From positions 3,744,151 through 3,808,150 of the forward strand of contig NZ_JAPNJW010000002.1 in the NCBI RefSeq assembly GCF_026626745.1: a stretch of DNA of 64,000 nt, given 5' to 3'. The stretch comes from Nannocystis sp. RBIL2 (lineage in GTDB: Bacteria > Myxococcota_A > Polyangia > Nannocystales > Nannocystaceae). A program made the position numbers and the translations under genes. This document shows positions 26,521-36,356 of the stretch, piece after piece. The notes under the pieces are model-generated. The model was not told where the DNA came from and did not search any database. It saw nothing but the letters and a program-made list of their open reading frames with translations. The number at the start of each line of letters is the position of its first letter. The stretch's first letter is position 1.

Positions 26521-27227
26521 CTACGAACTTAACACTCGTAACCTCGGCCTAACCCTTTCGGGCTCGGGCGTTGGCGTTGGGGCCGGAGCAGGGACCCCTT
26601 CGTCCAGGCGGGCGATGCCGGCCTTCATGGCCTTGGCCGCGTTGCGGACGTGCATGTAGCCCTCGGTCGTGCTGGCATGCTTGTGGCGCGCTAGGAGCTG
26701 GAGCTCGTTCAGGTTCGCTCCCTTCTCGAGCAAGAGCGTGATGAAGGTGTGCTTCCCCTTGTGAAAGCCCCTCCAATCGACTCCCGCTCTGCTGGCCAAC
26801 TCGATCATGTGCTTGCGGAACGCGCTCTCCGACATCCAGGCGTTCCGCTCACCCGGGAAGACGTGGTCGGTCAGCTTGCGATCCTTCCGCGCCTTCGCTA
26901 ACTCGGAGCGGAGCCGAGTACGCATCGGCACGGACACCGCCTTCTTCCCCTTCGGGCACTTGAGGCCGGTCCTGTGCGCCGAATGCCTGACGTGGATTTC
27001 GCCGTTCCTGAGATCCACGTCGCACCACCGGAGGGCCAGCATCTCGTTCCGCCGGAGCCCGGCATCCAGACTCAGCAGGAGCGCCAGCACCCCGAGCTCA
27101 TCCCCTTCCGCGGCGGCGAGGAGCAGTTCCATTTCCTCGTCCGTGTACGGATCCTTTTCGGCGGCATCCTGTGTCTTCAGCCGCTTGATCGTGGGAACCC
27201 CGGCTAGCTTCTCCTTCTCGACCTGTT
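26521..27227 (-). pseudogene. Tyrosine integrase, catalytic C-terminal part
   Basis: The leftward frame has the tyrosine recombinase catalytic set: Arg in LDAGLRRNEMLAL, a K-beta segment, His/Lys in FHKGKHTFITLLLEKG, His in LLARHKHASTTEGYM and the Tyr of GYMHV. It starts inside the IS3-type element: the first 18 residues of the open frame come from the IS end, and the N-terminal half is missing. The stop at 26521 looks natural, followed by an att-like repeat. Confidence 0.75.
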
Positions 27228-27289
27228 TTGGCTCAGCTGGAATGGGACACGCCCCGGCCTGGTAGAAGGAGCCGGGGCAAGGACCGCCC

Positions 27290-27613
27290 ATGAGCAAGAA
27301 GACACGTCGTCACCACACCCCTGACCAGAAAATCAACCTGCTGCGTCGACACCACCTCGAGAAGGTGCCGGTGTCGGAGGTCTGCGAGGGCGCCGAGCTG
27401 CAGCCGAGCGTCTTCTACGGCTGGCAGCGCCACCTGTTCGAGCACGGCGCCGCGGCGTTCGGGGAATCTCGCAAGCGCGTCGAGACTAGCCGGGAGCAGG
27501 AGCTGCTCGCGGAGAACGAGCGGCTCAGGGCTCGTCTGGCCCGCAAGGACGAGGTGATCGCCGAGGTGACCGAGGAGCTGGTCCGGACAAAAAAATCTGT
27601 TGGGGAGCCCTGA
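27290..27613 (+). CDS. IS3 transposase OrfA
   Basis: A 107-residue protein with the IS3 OrfA helix-turn-helix (KINLLRRHHLEKVPVSEVCE, then LQPSVFYGWQRHLF) and a C-terminal leucine-zipper-like segment (LLAENERLRARLARKDEVI). The ATG follows GGGGCAAGGA. Near its end an A7 run (27589-27595) in the phase A AAA AAA is a classic slippery site; shifting back one base leads into OrfB. Confidence 0.85.
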   Translation: MSKKTRRHHTPDQKINLLRRHHLEKVPVSEVCEGAELQPSVFYGWQRHLFEHGAAAFGESRKRVETSREQELLAENERLRARLARKDEVIAEVTEELVRTKKSVGEP

Positions 27614-28575
27614 CGGACCGCTGGGTTCCCCACGACGAGCGCGACCAGGTCGTCGACTTTGTGCACAGGCTGTCCGAAAAGACAGAGGTGCCGCTCGTGA
27701 AGTTCGTGGAGTGGCTGGGCATCGCCCGCGCCAAGTTCTACGAGTGGCGCCGGCGATACGGCAAGCTCAACGAGCACAATGGCAAGACCCCGCGCGACCA
27801 CTGGATCGAGCCCTGGGAGCGTCAGGCGATCGTCGACTATTTCGACACGCACCCGCTCGAGGGCTATCGGCGGCTGACCTTCATGATGCTCGACGACGAC
27901 GTCGTTGCCGTCAGCCCCGCGACCGCCTACCGCGTCCTGCGGGCGGCCGGTCGCCTCGATCGTCATCGACCGAAGCCGAGCAAGAAGGGCACCGGCTTCG
28001 TCCAGCCCCTCGGCCCGCACGTGCACTGGCACATCGACATCGCCGTCATCACCATCGCCCGCGTCTACTACTACCTGTGCTCCGTCCTCGACGGCTACAG
28101 CCGATACGTCGTGCACTGGGAGTTCCTCGATCGCATGACCGAGGCCGACGTCGAGCTCATCCTCCAGCGTGCCCTCGAGGCCCACCCTGGCGCTCACCCG
28201 CGGGTCATCTCCGATAACGGCTCGCAGTTCATCGCCGGCGACTTCCGCCGCTTCATCGACCTCGCCGGCCTGACCCACGTCCGGACCTCGGTGAACTACC
28301 CGCAGGCCAACGGCAAGATCGAGCGGTATCACCGGACCCTCGACAAGAACACCATCCACGCCGTCACGCCCGACGGCGCCCACGCCACCATCGCCACCCG
28401 CATCGACCACTACAACAACCACCGCCTTCACAGCGCGATCGGCTACGTCAGCCCGCGCGACAAACTCCTCGGACGCGAGACCGAGATCTGGGCCGGCCGC
28501 GATCGCAAGCTCGAGGCAGCCCGAGAGCTCCGACGCAAGCGCCGAGAATTGGACCACCTCGGCACCGCCGCGTAA
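27592..28575 (+). CDS. IS3 transposase OrfB (made by -1 frameshift)
   Basis: The frame joins OrfA through the slippery A7 run, giving ALTDRWVPHDERDQVVDFV. The retroviral-type integrase core is intact: Asp in HVHWHIDIAVITI, Asp in RVISDNGSQFIAG, and Glu in NYPQANGKIERYHRTL, about 35 residues later. A C-terminal region ends at LDHLGTAA. All three acidic residues and full length suggest an active transposase. No independent start with a ribosome binding site is seen, in keeping with production as an OrfAB fusion. Confidence 0.85.
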   Translation, partial: KICWGALTDRWVPHDERDQVVDFVHRLSEKTEVPLVKFVEWLGIARAKFYEWRRRYGKLNEHNGKTPRDHWIEPWERQAIVDYFDTHPLEGYRRLTFMMLDDDVVAVSPATAYRVLRAAGRLDRHRPKPSKKGTGFVQPLGPHVHWHIDIAVITIARVYYYLCSVLDGYSRYVVHWEFLDRMTEADVELILQRALEAHPGAHPRVISDNGSQFIAGDFRRFIDLAGLTHVRTSVNYPQANGKIERYHRTLDKNTIHAVTPDGAHATIATRIDHYNNHRLHSAIGYVSPRDKLLGRETEIWAGRDRKLEAARELRRKRRELDHLGTAA

Positions 28576-28887
28576 CTTCTCTCGACCCTCCACTTCACCC
28601 TCAGCGTCTCCGTTCGTCAACCCACCCTCTGTCCCGTTCACGCTGAGCCAATACACCGGAACTGAACCACGACTATCCGGCCCTCACCGCCGCTCGCCCG
28701 TATCCCCACGGTACCGCCGCTCGCCCGTAGATTTTTTCTTCGAGTCGCCATCCAGGCCGACCTCCTGCGTCACCTTAATACAGACGCTCAAACTTCCCCG
28801 AATCGGGAGAAGCCCAACTGAACGTCGCCGTCGATGTGTCGCTACTACGAGCGATGCCCGACATCGAACCAAGACAGGAGGATCATC

Positions 28888-29262
28888 ATGTTGAGCACCA
28901 TCTCGATGTTTTTCACGTTCGCACTCGTGATCTCCGGCCCCGCGCTCAGCGACGCCCCGGAGATGGACGAGCCCGGACGCGGTCCGGCCGTCCTTGCGGA
29001 CCAGAGCGCGGAACAGGCTCGCGCGGAGTGCCTTGAGGTCGACCAGTCCAGGCAATACGAGGCGGGCATCTTCGGTCGAAGCGGCGACGACCACTACCCG
29101 ATGAACGGGAAGACCATCACCCGCGTCGACCTCCAGGTCGACACGGGCGGACACGCGAGCGCACAGATCAACAAGCAGGACAGCACCGAGGTGGTGGTCC
29201 ATTGGTGGGTCGATCTATTCTCGAGTGTCAGCTACACCCTCAAAGTCTGGGTGGAGTGCTGA
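28888..29262 (+). CDS. Small secreted protein, unknown function
   Basis: A 124-residue protein. GGAGG lies 7 bases before the ATG at 28888. A signal peptide (MLSTISMFFTFALVISGPALS) is followed by an acidic segment with EQARAECLEV and a beta-rich domain (KTITRVDLQVDTGGHASAQI, then VVVHWWVDLFSSVSYTLKVW) ending in VEC. The two cysteines may pair. It has a narrow taxonomic look and lies alone between the IS3 element and a converging cytochrome gene. No function recognised. Confidence 0.65.
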   Translation: MLSTISMFFTFALVISGPALSDAPEMDEPGRGPAVLADQSAEQARAECLEVDQSRQYEAGIFGRSGDDHYPMNGKTITRVDLQVDTGGHASAQINKQDSTEVVVHWWVDLFSSVSYTLKVWVEC

Positions 29263-29483
29263 GGTTCTGGGTGCCGGCGGCAGCGCTGCAGCGCCGCCCA
29301 CGGCGGGTTTGACGACCTGGCCGCTTACGCATTCGGAAACTGCGCAGATGGGCCGCGCACCGTCGACTCGGCGTCGAGGTGAGCGGGCCCATCTGCCGGT
29401 GAGGGACCGCGCCCTCGTCCGGCTCTTGTAGCTCGCCACAATGGTGTTGCTGTTCCGGCGGCGCCAGGGAACAATCAGCCCGC

Positions 29484-31343
29484 TCAGCCGGGCGTGCATG
29501 CAGCGATCGGCTGCGCGTCCCCGATCTGCAGCGCCTCGACGGACGGAGCGAACATGTCACCGAAATCCTCGCGCTTGAGCGCCCCGCCGTCATAAAGCAG
29601 GGCGATGTCCGGCACCGTCTGCTCGATGGACAGCAGCTTCTCCGGGGAGGTGCCGATCTCGGCCGCGGCGAGCGCGGTGGTCAGCTCCACGCGGAGAAAC
29701 GCGAAGTCCGCGATCCGGATCGGCTCGATCAGTCCACCGTCGTCCGCCTCGATCACGACCGGAACTTGGACTTTCTCGAGCGCCTTCATGAAGCTGTCCG
29801 AGTCCGTTTGCTGGAGGTCCATCACGTTCCCCTCGGGGTACAGGTTCTTCACTCCGACGATCGATTGTGACACATAATCCTCCATGTTGCTCATGATGTG
29901 AGCGCGGATCTCGTCGGCCCTGACGATGATCCCGGACACGTGGCAACCCATGCAGGAGATCCCGTTGACCACCGCGATCTCGTCTTCCTCGTTGTCGAGG
30001 TCCTTTACGATTTCAATCGGTGCCTTGTCGAGACGCTGCCCGAGATGGTTGACGATCGCGTAGGCCTGGAACCCGTTCGGCAGCGAGAAGATCACCTCGC
30101 CGCCGTCCGCCTGGAAGTCGAGCGGGTGCGCGAAGATGTTGCGCAGACCGTTTCTGTCAGCGAAGTCGAAGCTATGCCAGAAGTACCCGTCGCTCGAGAT
30201 TTCCTGCCGCTCGACGATCCGGTTCACCTCCGCCACCCCGGAGCTGTAGAAGCCGGCCCGGGCGACGAGGTCCAGCGCCTGGTTGTTCTGCTCCGCGAGT
30301 GCATTGGCGGCCAGGTCGTCGATGCCGCTCTTGGCCGCGGCGAGTTCGGCCAGGGTCGCCGGGATCCGGAGGATCTCATGGTACAGCGGCGGACGCGCGA
30401 CGATGTTCATGAACGACCGCCCCGGCTGCACGAACAGGGTGACCTTCCTGCCTTGTTCGTTCTTCAGGGCGTCCTGGATCGCGGCGGCGACGGGGTAGGC
30501 CTCGTTGACCCCATAATCGACCGAATACGGGTTGGCGCAGGCGATCTTGTCCCACAAGTCGGCGTCCCAGCCGAAGAGGCGCAGGTCGATGCGAAAGATG
30601 GCATCGTGGCTACCGGCGATCTCCACCGGGAAGGCGGGTTTCGACTTCTCCGACAGGCTGTTGAGCAGCTTGGTCAGCGCCTGGCGGTAGGTCTTCAGCT
30701 GAGCGGGGCAGTAGCCGGCGTTGTAGACGTCGATGAAGGAGATGTAACGCTGGAACTGCCGGTCGTTGGGATCGAGTTTCGACAGATCCGAATGGATCAT
30801 GTCGAGCCACTGCTCCATCGTCACGGGTGCCTCCGGCGCGCACCGCGGCTCGCTCTGAGGGTCGGGACTTCGGCCGCCGCCCGGAGCGCTGCATTCGCCG
30901 ATCCATGCCCCGAGGACCGCCATCTCTTCCGTGGACACCCCAGCCTGCGACGGGGGCGGCATCTCGCCCAGAACAATCCTCTGATAGATGAGCGAGTTGG
31001 CCGGATCTCCGGGCACGATCTTGCCGGTGGCCATCATCGCGTCGAGGTCCGTGATGTTGCTGAATTCCTCCTTGCCCTGCTCGCCGTGGCAACTTCCGCA
31101 GCGCGTCTGCAAGATCGCCTGAGTTTCGAGGCGTCGAGACTCGCATTCGGGTGCCGGCGGCTCATCGGTGGTCGAAGAGGCATCCATGCCGGTGCCAGAG
31201 GTGCCGGTCGTATCGCCCTCTGTGGCCGAGGTCTCCGGATTTACGCCATGGCTGCAGCCGTCGCAGCCGACTGCAGAGATCGTCAAGACATGGAACGACA
31301 CGAGCGTGGACAGTCTCGTGGTCGACTTGAAGGAACAACGCAT
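29484..31343 (-). CDS. c-type cytochrome lipoprotein with two heme motifs
   Basis: A 619-residue protein. Lipoprotein signal (LTISAVGC, Cys27) and Thr/Ser linker. A first heme site at 82-86 (CGSCH) sits in a PSD1-like context (GKIVPGDPANSLIYQRI, then GEMPPP). A second CxxCH lies at 464-468 (ISCMGCH). The middle carries FLAYL-free helical sequence with HSFDFADRNGLRNIF. It resembles large secreted myxobacterial cytochromes of unknown electron partner. It is transcribed leftwards and ends facing the small secreted protein gene. Confidence 0.75.
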   Translation of the reverse strand: MRCSFKSTTRLSTLVSFHVLTISAVGCDGCSHGVNPETSATEGDTTGTSGTGMDASSTTDEPPAPECESRRLETQAILQTRCGSCHGEQGKEEFSNITDLDAMMATGKIVPGDPANSLIYQRIVLGEMPPPSQAGVSTEEMAVLGAWIGECSAPGGGRSPDPQSEPRCAPEAPVTMEQWLDMIHSDLSKLDPNDRQFQRYISFIDVYNAGYCPAQLKTYRQALTKLLNSLSEKSKPAFPVEIAGSHDAIFRIDLRLFGWDADLWDKIACANPYSVDYGVNEAYPVAAAIQDALKNEQGRKVTLFVQPGRSFMNIVARPPLYHEILRIPATLAELAAAKSGIDDLAANALAEQNNQALDLVARAGFYSSGVAEVNRIVERQEISSDGYFWHSFDFADRNGLRNIFAHPLDFQADGGEVIFSLPNGFQAYAIVNHLGQRLDKAPIEIVKDLDNEEDEIAVVNGISCMGCHVSGIIVRADEIRAHIMSNMEDYVSQSIVGVKNLYPEGNVMDLQQTDSDSFMKALEKVQVPVVIEADDGGLIEPIRIADFAFLRVELTTALAAAEIGTSPEKLLSIEQTVPDIALLYDGGALKREDFGDMFAPSVEALQIGDAQPIAACTPG

Positions 31344-31436
31344 GATTCGCTCCTGAAGGGTCGGGGTTGGACTGGGTTCGACGATTTCACTGAACCGACT
31401 TCGTGACGAAGGCTCTCGCTGAACCTCGACGAGGTC

Positions 31437-32006
31437 CTAGGAGTCCCAGCAGTTGCTGGGCTGATCGTTGATATGCACCCAGAACCGTGTGTCGGGGACG
31501 TCGCCGAACGCGTACCAGGTCCAGCCGCCGCCTCCGTCGTGAAACTCGGCCATCCGCCAGCCGGGGCCGTAGCTGTCCGTGCAGAGCAGATCGGCGGCCC
31601 CAAGGCTGGTGAGGGCGGTCCCCTGGACAGCTACGGTCGTGGCGATGGTTCCGCCGGTCCATCCGTTGTAGAAATCCGTCTGCAGACCGTTCGGCTTCGC
31701 GGCCGCGCTCGGCTTGATGCACAATACAGGGAGGGCCGTCATGCACGACGTATCGCCGGAGTAAGGGTCGCAGCTCGAGCAACCGACGTGGGCGATGCCC
31801 CACTGTGCGTCGTGGTCGAGCTTCGCCCACGTCATGCCCTGGCGCCCCGAACATGCAGGGTCGGCCGCGAGCGGGGAGGCCCTCTCCACGCTCTCGTCGC
31901 TTCCCGCGTCGCTCTCCTCGCTGGAGGCGGACGACATGGCCTCGTCGCATCCCCCGCCGAGCAGGGCCAGCATGAGCATGAACTTACACATGGCTGAACT
32001 TCGCAT
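31437..32006 (-). CDS. Cys/Trp-rich lipoprotein
   Basis: A 189-residue protein starting MRSSAMCKFMLML, with lipobox ALLGGGC. An acidic linker leads to a compact domain rich in Cys, Trp and Gly (HVGCSSCDPYSGDTSC, then LLCTDSYGPGWRMAEFHDGG and FWVHINDQPSNCW). The pattern resembles small extracellular lectin-like domains of myxobacteria. The gene lies 93 bases upstream of the cytochrome gene on the same strand, so they may be co-transcribed. It is divergent from the sigma factor at 32247, with a shared 240-base upstream region. Confidence 0.7.
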   Translation of the reverse strand: MRSSAMCKFMLMLALLGGGCDEAMSSASSEESDAGSDESVERASPLAADPACSGRQGMTWAKLDHDAQWGIAHVGCSSCDPYSGDTSCMTALPVLCIKPSAAAKPNGLQTDFYNGWTGGTIATTVAVQGTALTSLGAADLLCTDSYGPGWRMAEFHDGGGGWTWYAFGDVPDTRFWVHINDQPSNCWDS

Positions 32007-32246
32007 TTGCGCGCTCCGTTTCGCGCCGGGTTCCCCCGGCTGTTCGTCACCGTCGTAATGTTCAGTGACCGAGCTCGACGGGGCGGATGGTTGTCCGCGT
32101 GACGCAGGGAATGACCGGTAGCGCAGGAGCGCGGAGGAGACCGCGACCCCGACGCGGCGCCCGCCGCGGCGACGGCCTGCAGCGCCGGCGAACACGCCGT
32201 TGCCCGCCCTGCGGCCTCGTCCATAAGCAGTCGTACGGGAGGGACC

Positions 32247-32849
32247 ATGCACCGCGACCTCAAGGAGTTCTCTGACGACATCGAGCTGGCGCGGGCATGC
32301 GCGAGCGGCGATCTCGACGCGCGTCGCCGCCTCGTCCGCGAGTATCACCCGCACTTGCTGCGATTCTTCGGCAACAAGGTGGCGCGGGCACATGTCGGCG
32401 ATCTCGTGAACGACACCTTCATCCGCCTCTTCGAGCGAGGCCTGGGCGCCTACGGCGGCCAGGGGCGGCTCCGATGCTTCATCCTGGGAGTCGCCTATCG
32501 TCGTGCCCTGGAACACTTTCGCGACGACGAGCGCGTCGCCCACCGCGACTCCTGGTCCGGCGACCCGTCCGATCGCCGCCCCTCTCCCAGCCGAATGTCC
32601 GCGCAGAAGCGTCGACGGCAGGACCTGTGCGCCGCGCTGCAAAGACTGCCCGCCAAGCTCCAGACGTCTCTAGAGCTCTACTACTGGAATGGCCTCACGA
32701 CCGACGAGATCGCGGCGGTCGTGGGTCGGCCGACCGGCACCGTGCGCTGGGAGCTCCGGCGAGCCCGCGAATTGCTCAAGGAGTCGCTCGAGGCCGCCGA
32801 CTTCGACGCCTCCGAGTGGCTCGATACGCTGTCGACGAGCTCAGCATGA
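32247..32849 (+). CDS. RNA polymerase sigma factor, ECF family
   Basis: A 200-residue protein. Region 2 covers about 10-85 (ELARACASGDLDARRRLVRE, then VGDLVNDTFIRLFERG). Region 4 covers about 125-175 (LQRLPAKLQTSLELYYWNGL, then TDEIAAVVGRPTGTVRWEL). The ATG follows GGGAGGGACC. The stop overlaps the kinase start (ATGA), so sigma factor and kinase are co-translated. A sigma factor beside a membrane Ser/Thr kinase is common in this group and suggests kinase control of the sigma factor. Confidence 0.87.
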   Translation: MHRDLKEFSDDIELARACASGDLDARRRLVREYHPHLLRFFGNKVARAHVGDLVNDTFIRLFERGLGAYGGQGRLRCFILGVAYRRALEHFRDDERVAHRDSWSGDPSDRRPSPSRMSAQKRRRQDLCAALQRLPAKLQTSLELYYWNGLTTDEIAAVVGRPTGTVRWELRRARELLKESLEAADFDASEWLDTLSTSSA

Positions 32850-35800
32850 GGGAGCCGAAGATGCACATCGATTCGTTGTTCCGTGCAGTGACCGGCCCGT
32901 GCTCGACCGACCGGCTCGACGTCGAACTCGTGGAGGCTCGACTCGTCAGTCCGGGCTGCGCGCCGCGGATCGGTCGCTTCATCCTGATCGAAGAGGTCGG
33001 CCGCGGCGGCATGGGCGTCGTCTTCGCCGCGTTCGACGCAGAGCTCGAGCGCAAGGTCGCCGTCAAGCTCTTGCACGCGGACGTGCCCAGGGAACGGCTC
33101 CTGCGCGAGGCCCAGGCGCTCGCAAAAATGGATCATGCGAACCTCGTCACGATCTACGAGGCCGGGGAGGACCACGGTCAAGGCTATATCGCCATGGAGT
33201 TCGTCGACGGCCGCTCCCTCGCCGAGCTGCAGCGCCAGTCGCCGGCTCCCTGGCGCCACTGGCTCCGGATCTATCTCGAGGCCGGCCGGGGGCTCCATCA
33301 CGTCCACCTGGCGGGGCTCGTGCATCGCGACTTCAAACCCGACAACGTACTGGTTCAACGCGACGGCCGGGTGGTGGTCGCCGACTTCGGCCTGGCCAAA
33401 CTCAGCGCTGTGACCGCCCCAGGATGCGCCGATACGGACCCGGGAGACGCGACGGACGACCGCTTGACCCACGCCGGCGCCAGGCCCGGGACGGTCCGCT
33501 ACATGGCGCCGGAGCAGCTCATGGGTGACGACTGCGACGCGCGCAGCGATCAATACAGCTTCTGCCTCGCGCTCTGGCAGGCCGTTCACGGCGAGCTGCC
33601 GCTGGGGATCCATGAGCGCGACCAGATCGACGCGTGGCGCAGCCTCGGCCACAAGCGACTGAAGACGCCGATGTGGTTCCGGCGAATCTTGCTACGCGGC
33701 CTCCACCCGGAGCCTCGCCTGCGCTGGCCGTCGATGGAGGCCCTCCTCGACCGGTTACAGCAGGACCCAATCGCGCAATTGCGGCGAGCTGCGCTCGGGG
33801 TATTCGCCGGACTCGCCGTCGTCGCAGTCGCGTGGCTCGTGCGCGAGTACCTCGACGCGGCGGCCAACGAGGCGCTCGCCGAAGCGGCCGTGAGACAGTC
33901 CCAAAGCGAACTCGCGGAGCTCGTGCAGCACCGGCTCGACGACGTTCTCACATGGGCCACCTGGCGCGAACGAGACCCGGCGGTCAGGTCGAACTTCCTC
34001 GTCGACGTCCGCGATCCCGACGCGACGACGGAGTGGCGCAATGCCGCGATCGACACGCTCCTGCGCCCGAGCAGCCTGGCGATCCTCCGTGGGCACTCCG
34101 GCGAGCTCCGAGGGGTGGCCTTCTCGCCTGACGGCCGGCTCGTGGCGACTGCCAGCCTCGATCACACGATCCGCCTGTGGCGATCCGACGGCCAGGAAGA
34201 GCCTCAGCCTCCGCTTCGCGGGCACACCGACGCGGTGCATCTCGTGGCCTTCAGCCCCGACGGTCGGTTGCTGGCCTCGACCTCGCGTGACAGGACGGTG
34301 AGGCTATGGGACCTCTCCCGGCCAGGGACAGCGCCGCAGGTCCTCGTGGGCCACCAAGGTCCTGTTTGGTACGTGGCCTTCAGCCCTGACGGCCGCTGGC
34401 TCGCCACTAGCGGAGATCACGGCCAGGTGCTGCTCTGGCAGCGGAGCGACGACGGCCTCGACTTTCGCTCGAGTGGTGCTCTCTTGGGGCACGAGGGCGA
34501 CGTCTGGCAGGTCGAGTTCAGCGCCGACGGCCGCCAGCTCGTCTCGGCCGGAGACGACCACACTGCGCGGATCTGGTCGCTCGAGACGCAGACCCTTCTT
34601 CGGATCCTCCCACATGACGGCAACGTCCTGCGCGCACACTTCAGCCCTGATGGCACGAAGGTGGTCGCCGCGTCCCAGACCGCGGCGCCGCGCGTGTGGC
34701 GGGTCGCGGACGGCCAGCGTCTCCATACTCTCGCCGCCGATGGCCAGGGGGTGCAGGATGCGAGGTTCGATCCCTCGGGCGAGCTGATCGCCACTGCAGG
34801 AAATGATGGGTCTGCCAAGCTCTGGTCCGCCGCCTCCGGCCGGCCGCTCCGCAGGCTGAAGCTCGGCCCTGGAACCTCGGCGATCGCTTTCTCGCCCACG
34901 GGCGATCTGTTCGCGGCGGCGTCCCCCTCCGGAGACGTCCGGGTGTGGCGAACCGAAGGGTACGGCGGCGCATACGAACTCATCGGTCACCAGGCATCGG
35001 TGTTTCAGCTCGAGTTCTCCGCCGACGGACGGTACCTCGTCGCTTCATCGTACGATCGCACCGCGCGGGTGTGGGACGCGGACGCGCTCCGCCACGGGCC
35101 CTCGCAGCCCATCCTCGAAGATGTACCGAACCGGGGGCTCGCCTGCGCCAGCGCGACTCTGTTCGCGCTGGCCAGGGAAGATACGATCGAGCTGCACGAC
35201 CGTGAGACCGGTCGACTTCGACGACGATTGCACGTCCCCGCCGGAACTGCGAGGTGGTGCGTCCTCAGCCCGGACTCACAGGCCATGCTCGCGCTCGCCA
35301 CCGACGGCGCCTTGTACCGCTGGGACCTGTCCCGCGACGATCGCGAGCTCCTCGTGTCGACCGACGCGAACGAGTTCATCTTCGCCACCGGCGGTGACGC
35401 GCTCGTCGGCCATCAGGACGGCAGCATCTCTCTGTTCAACGGTACCGGTGAGCGCATCGATCGCGTGAAGGCCCACGCCAAGGCGGTCAACAGCTTCTCG
35501 GAGCTCCTCCAGGGGCGATACATCGCCTCGGCGGGCGTCGATGGAAGCCTGGTGCGTCTCGACGTCTCGGACGGCCTGCGCCCGCAAGAGCTCTCGCCGC
35601 CGACCGGATTTCGCCTCGCCGGCAACCGAGGATGCGCCGACCGCGGGCTGCTGCCCGTCTGGAATTCGCGCAACGGCAGCGTGCTCCTCTGGGACATCCC
35701 GCGCGGCGTCATCGCGCATGAGTTCGGCGGCAAAGTCCCCAAGTGGGTCGACCTCGATTGCAAGCGCAACCTCCTGGCGATCATGCCCCGGAGCGGGGGT

Positions 35801-36241
35801 ATACAGCGATGGACACTCGGCGGCAGCAGGCTCTCGCCTCAGCCGCCCGGCCTCGGCGGAGGTGCGTGGAGCGCCGTCTTCAACGACGAAGCGGCGCTGC
35901 TCCTCTTGAGCGATCTTCACGGCGGCTTGCGGATCTTCGAAGCCACCACCTTCACGGAGAAGGCCGCGCTAGAGGACGTCGGGACGCCGCTCCAAGTCGG
36001 CGGGGACGACGGGGCCCTGCTTTTGATGAGCCCAGCGGGCGGCGTCACGCGGATCGAGCTCTCCGCGCTCCTGCGCCCGAACGACGAGCTGCGAGTCGAA
36101 CTTCGCCGGCGAACGACGGCCTGTCCTGACCTCGAGCAATGGCGAGCGGTGTATTCACAAGACGAGGCGGGAGCCCGCCGAGCGGCGGAAAAATGCGCCG
36201 CCCGTCACGGCCGCGGCGCGCCGGGGCTCGCTTCATGGTAG
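32846..36241 (+). CDS. Membrane Ser/Thr protein kinase with WD40 repeats
   Basis: A 1131-residue protein. Kinase domain at about 43-305: G-loop GRGGMGVV, Lys74 in VAVKLL, HRDFKPDN with Asp162, DFG at Asp180, and MAPEQL. A transmembrane helix follows at about 315-335 (GVFAGLAVVAVAWLV). From about 410 to 750 there are WD40 repeats, each with SPDGR and a terminal WD-like pair (LRGHSGELRGVAFSPDGRL, then TIRLWR). The last 350 residues are further, more diverged propeller blades ending with ARHGRGAPG. The kinase is cytoplasmic and the propeller external, so this is a sensor kinase. It is translationally coupled to the sigma factor. Confidence 0.9.
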   Translation: MREPKMHIDSLFRAVTGPCSTDRLDVELVEARLVSPGCAPRIGRFILIEEVGRGGMGVVFAAFDAELERKVAVKLLHADVPRERLLREAQALAKMDHANLVTIYEAGEDHGQGYIAMEFVDGRSLAELQRQSPAPWRHWLRIYLEAGRGLHHVHLAGLVHRDFKPDNVLVQRDGRVVVADFGLAKLSAVTAPGCADTDPGDATDDRLTHAGARPGTVRYMAPEQLMGDDCDARSDQYSFCLALWQAVHGELPLGIHERDQIDAWRSLGHKRLKTPMWFRRILLRGLHPEPRLRWPSMEALLDRLQQDPIAQLRRAALGVFAGLAVVAVAWLVREYLDAAANEALAEAAVRQSQSELAELVQHRLDDVLTWATWRERDPAVRSNFLVDVRDPDATTEWRNAAIDTLLRPSSLAILRGHSGELRGVAFSPDGRLVATASLDHTIRLWRSDGQEEPQPPLRGHTDAVHLVAFSPDGRLLASTSRDRTVRLWDLSRPGTAPQVLVGHQGPVWYVAFSPDGRWLATSGDHGQVLLWQRSDDGLDFRSSGALLGHEGDVWQVEFSADGRQLVSAGDDHTARIWSLETQTLLRILPHDGNVLRAHFSPDGTKVVAASQTAAPRVWRVADGQRLHTLAADGQGVQDARFDPSGELIATAGNDGSAKLWSAASGRPLRRLKLGPGTSAIAFSPTGDLFAAASPSGDVRVWRTEGYGGAYELIGHQASVFQLEFSADGRYLVASSYDRTARVWDADALRHGPSQPILEDVPNRGLACASATLFALAREDTIELHDRETGRLRRRLHVPAGTARWCVLSPDSQAMLALATDGALYRWDLSRDDRELLVSTDANEFIFATGGDALVGHQDGSISLFNGTGERIDRVKAHAKAVNSFSELLQGRYIASAGVDGSLVRLDVSDGLRPQELSPPTGFRLAGNRGCADRGLLPVWNSRNGSVLLWDIPRGVIAHEFGGKVPKWVDLDCKRNLLAIMPRSGGIQRWTLGGSRLSPQPPGLGGGAWSAVFNDEAALLLLSDLHGGLRIFEATTFTEKAALEDVGTPLQVGGDDGALLLMSPAGGVTRIELSALLRPNDELRVELRRRTTACPDLEQWRAVYSQDEAGARRAAEKCAARHGRGAPGLASW

Positions 36242-36356
36242 GCGCAGGGGCGGTCAACATCCCCCCGGCACAGGGTCACTTTCAAGGTTTCTGCTTCCTT
36301 GCTTCCTCCTTGGCCAGGCTTTCCTTGGCGCACCACGACGCGGTTCGTCGCACGGT

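Larger units (their letters stand above)
27228..28651 (+). mobile_element. IS3-family insertion sequence
   Basis: Terminal inverted repeats TTGGCTCAGCTGGAATGGGA (left) and, on the complement, TTGGCTCAGCGTGAACGGGA (right) bound two overlapping transposase frames. It interrupts the integrase gene on its left. No clear target duplication is visible, and the missing integrase part is not on the right side, so the locus was rearranged after or during insertion. Confidence 0.85.

Noticed and set aside
29598..31406. Long rightward frame opposite the two-heme cytochrome gene
   Set aside because: It is the antisense shadow of the cytochrome gene, which has the heme motifs and the lipoprotein signal.
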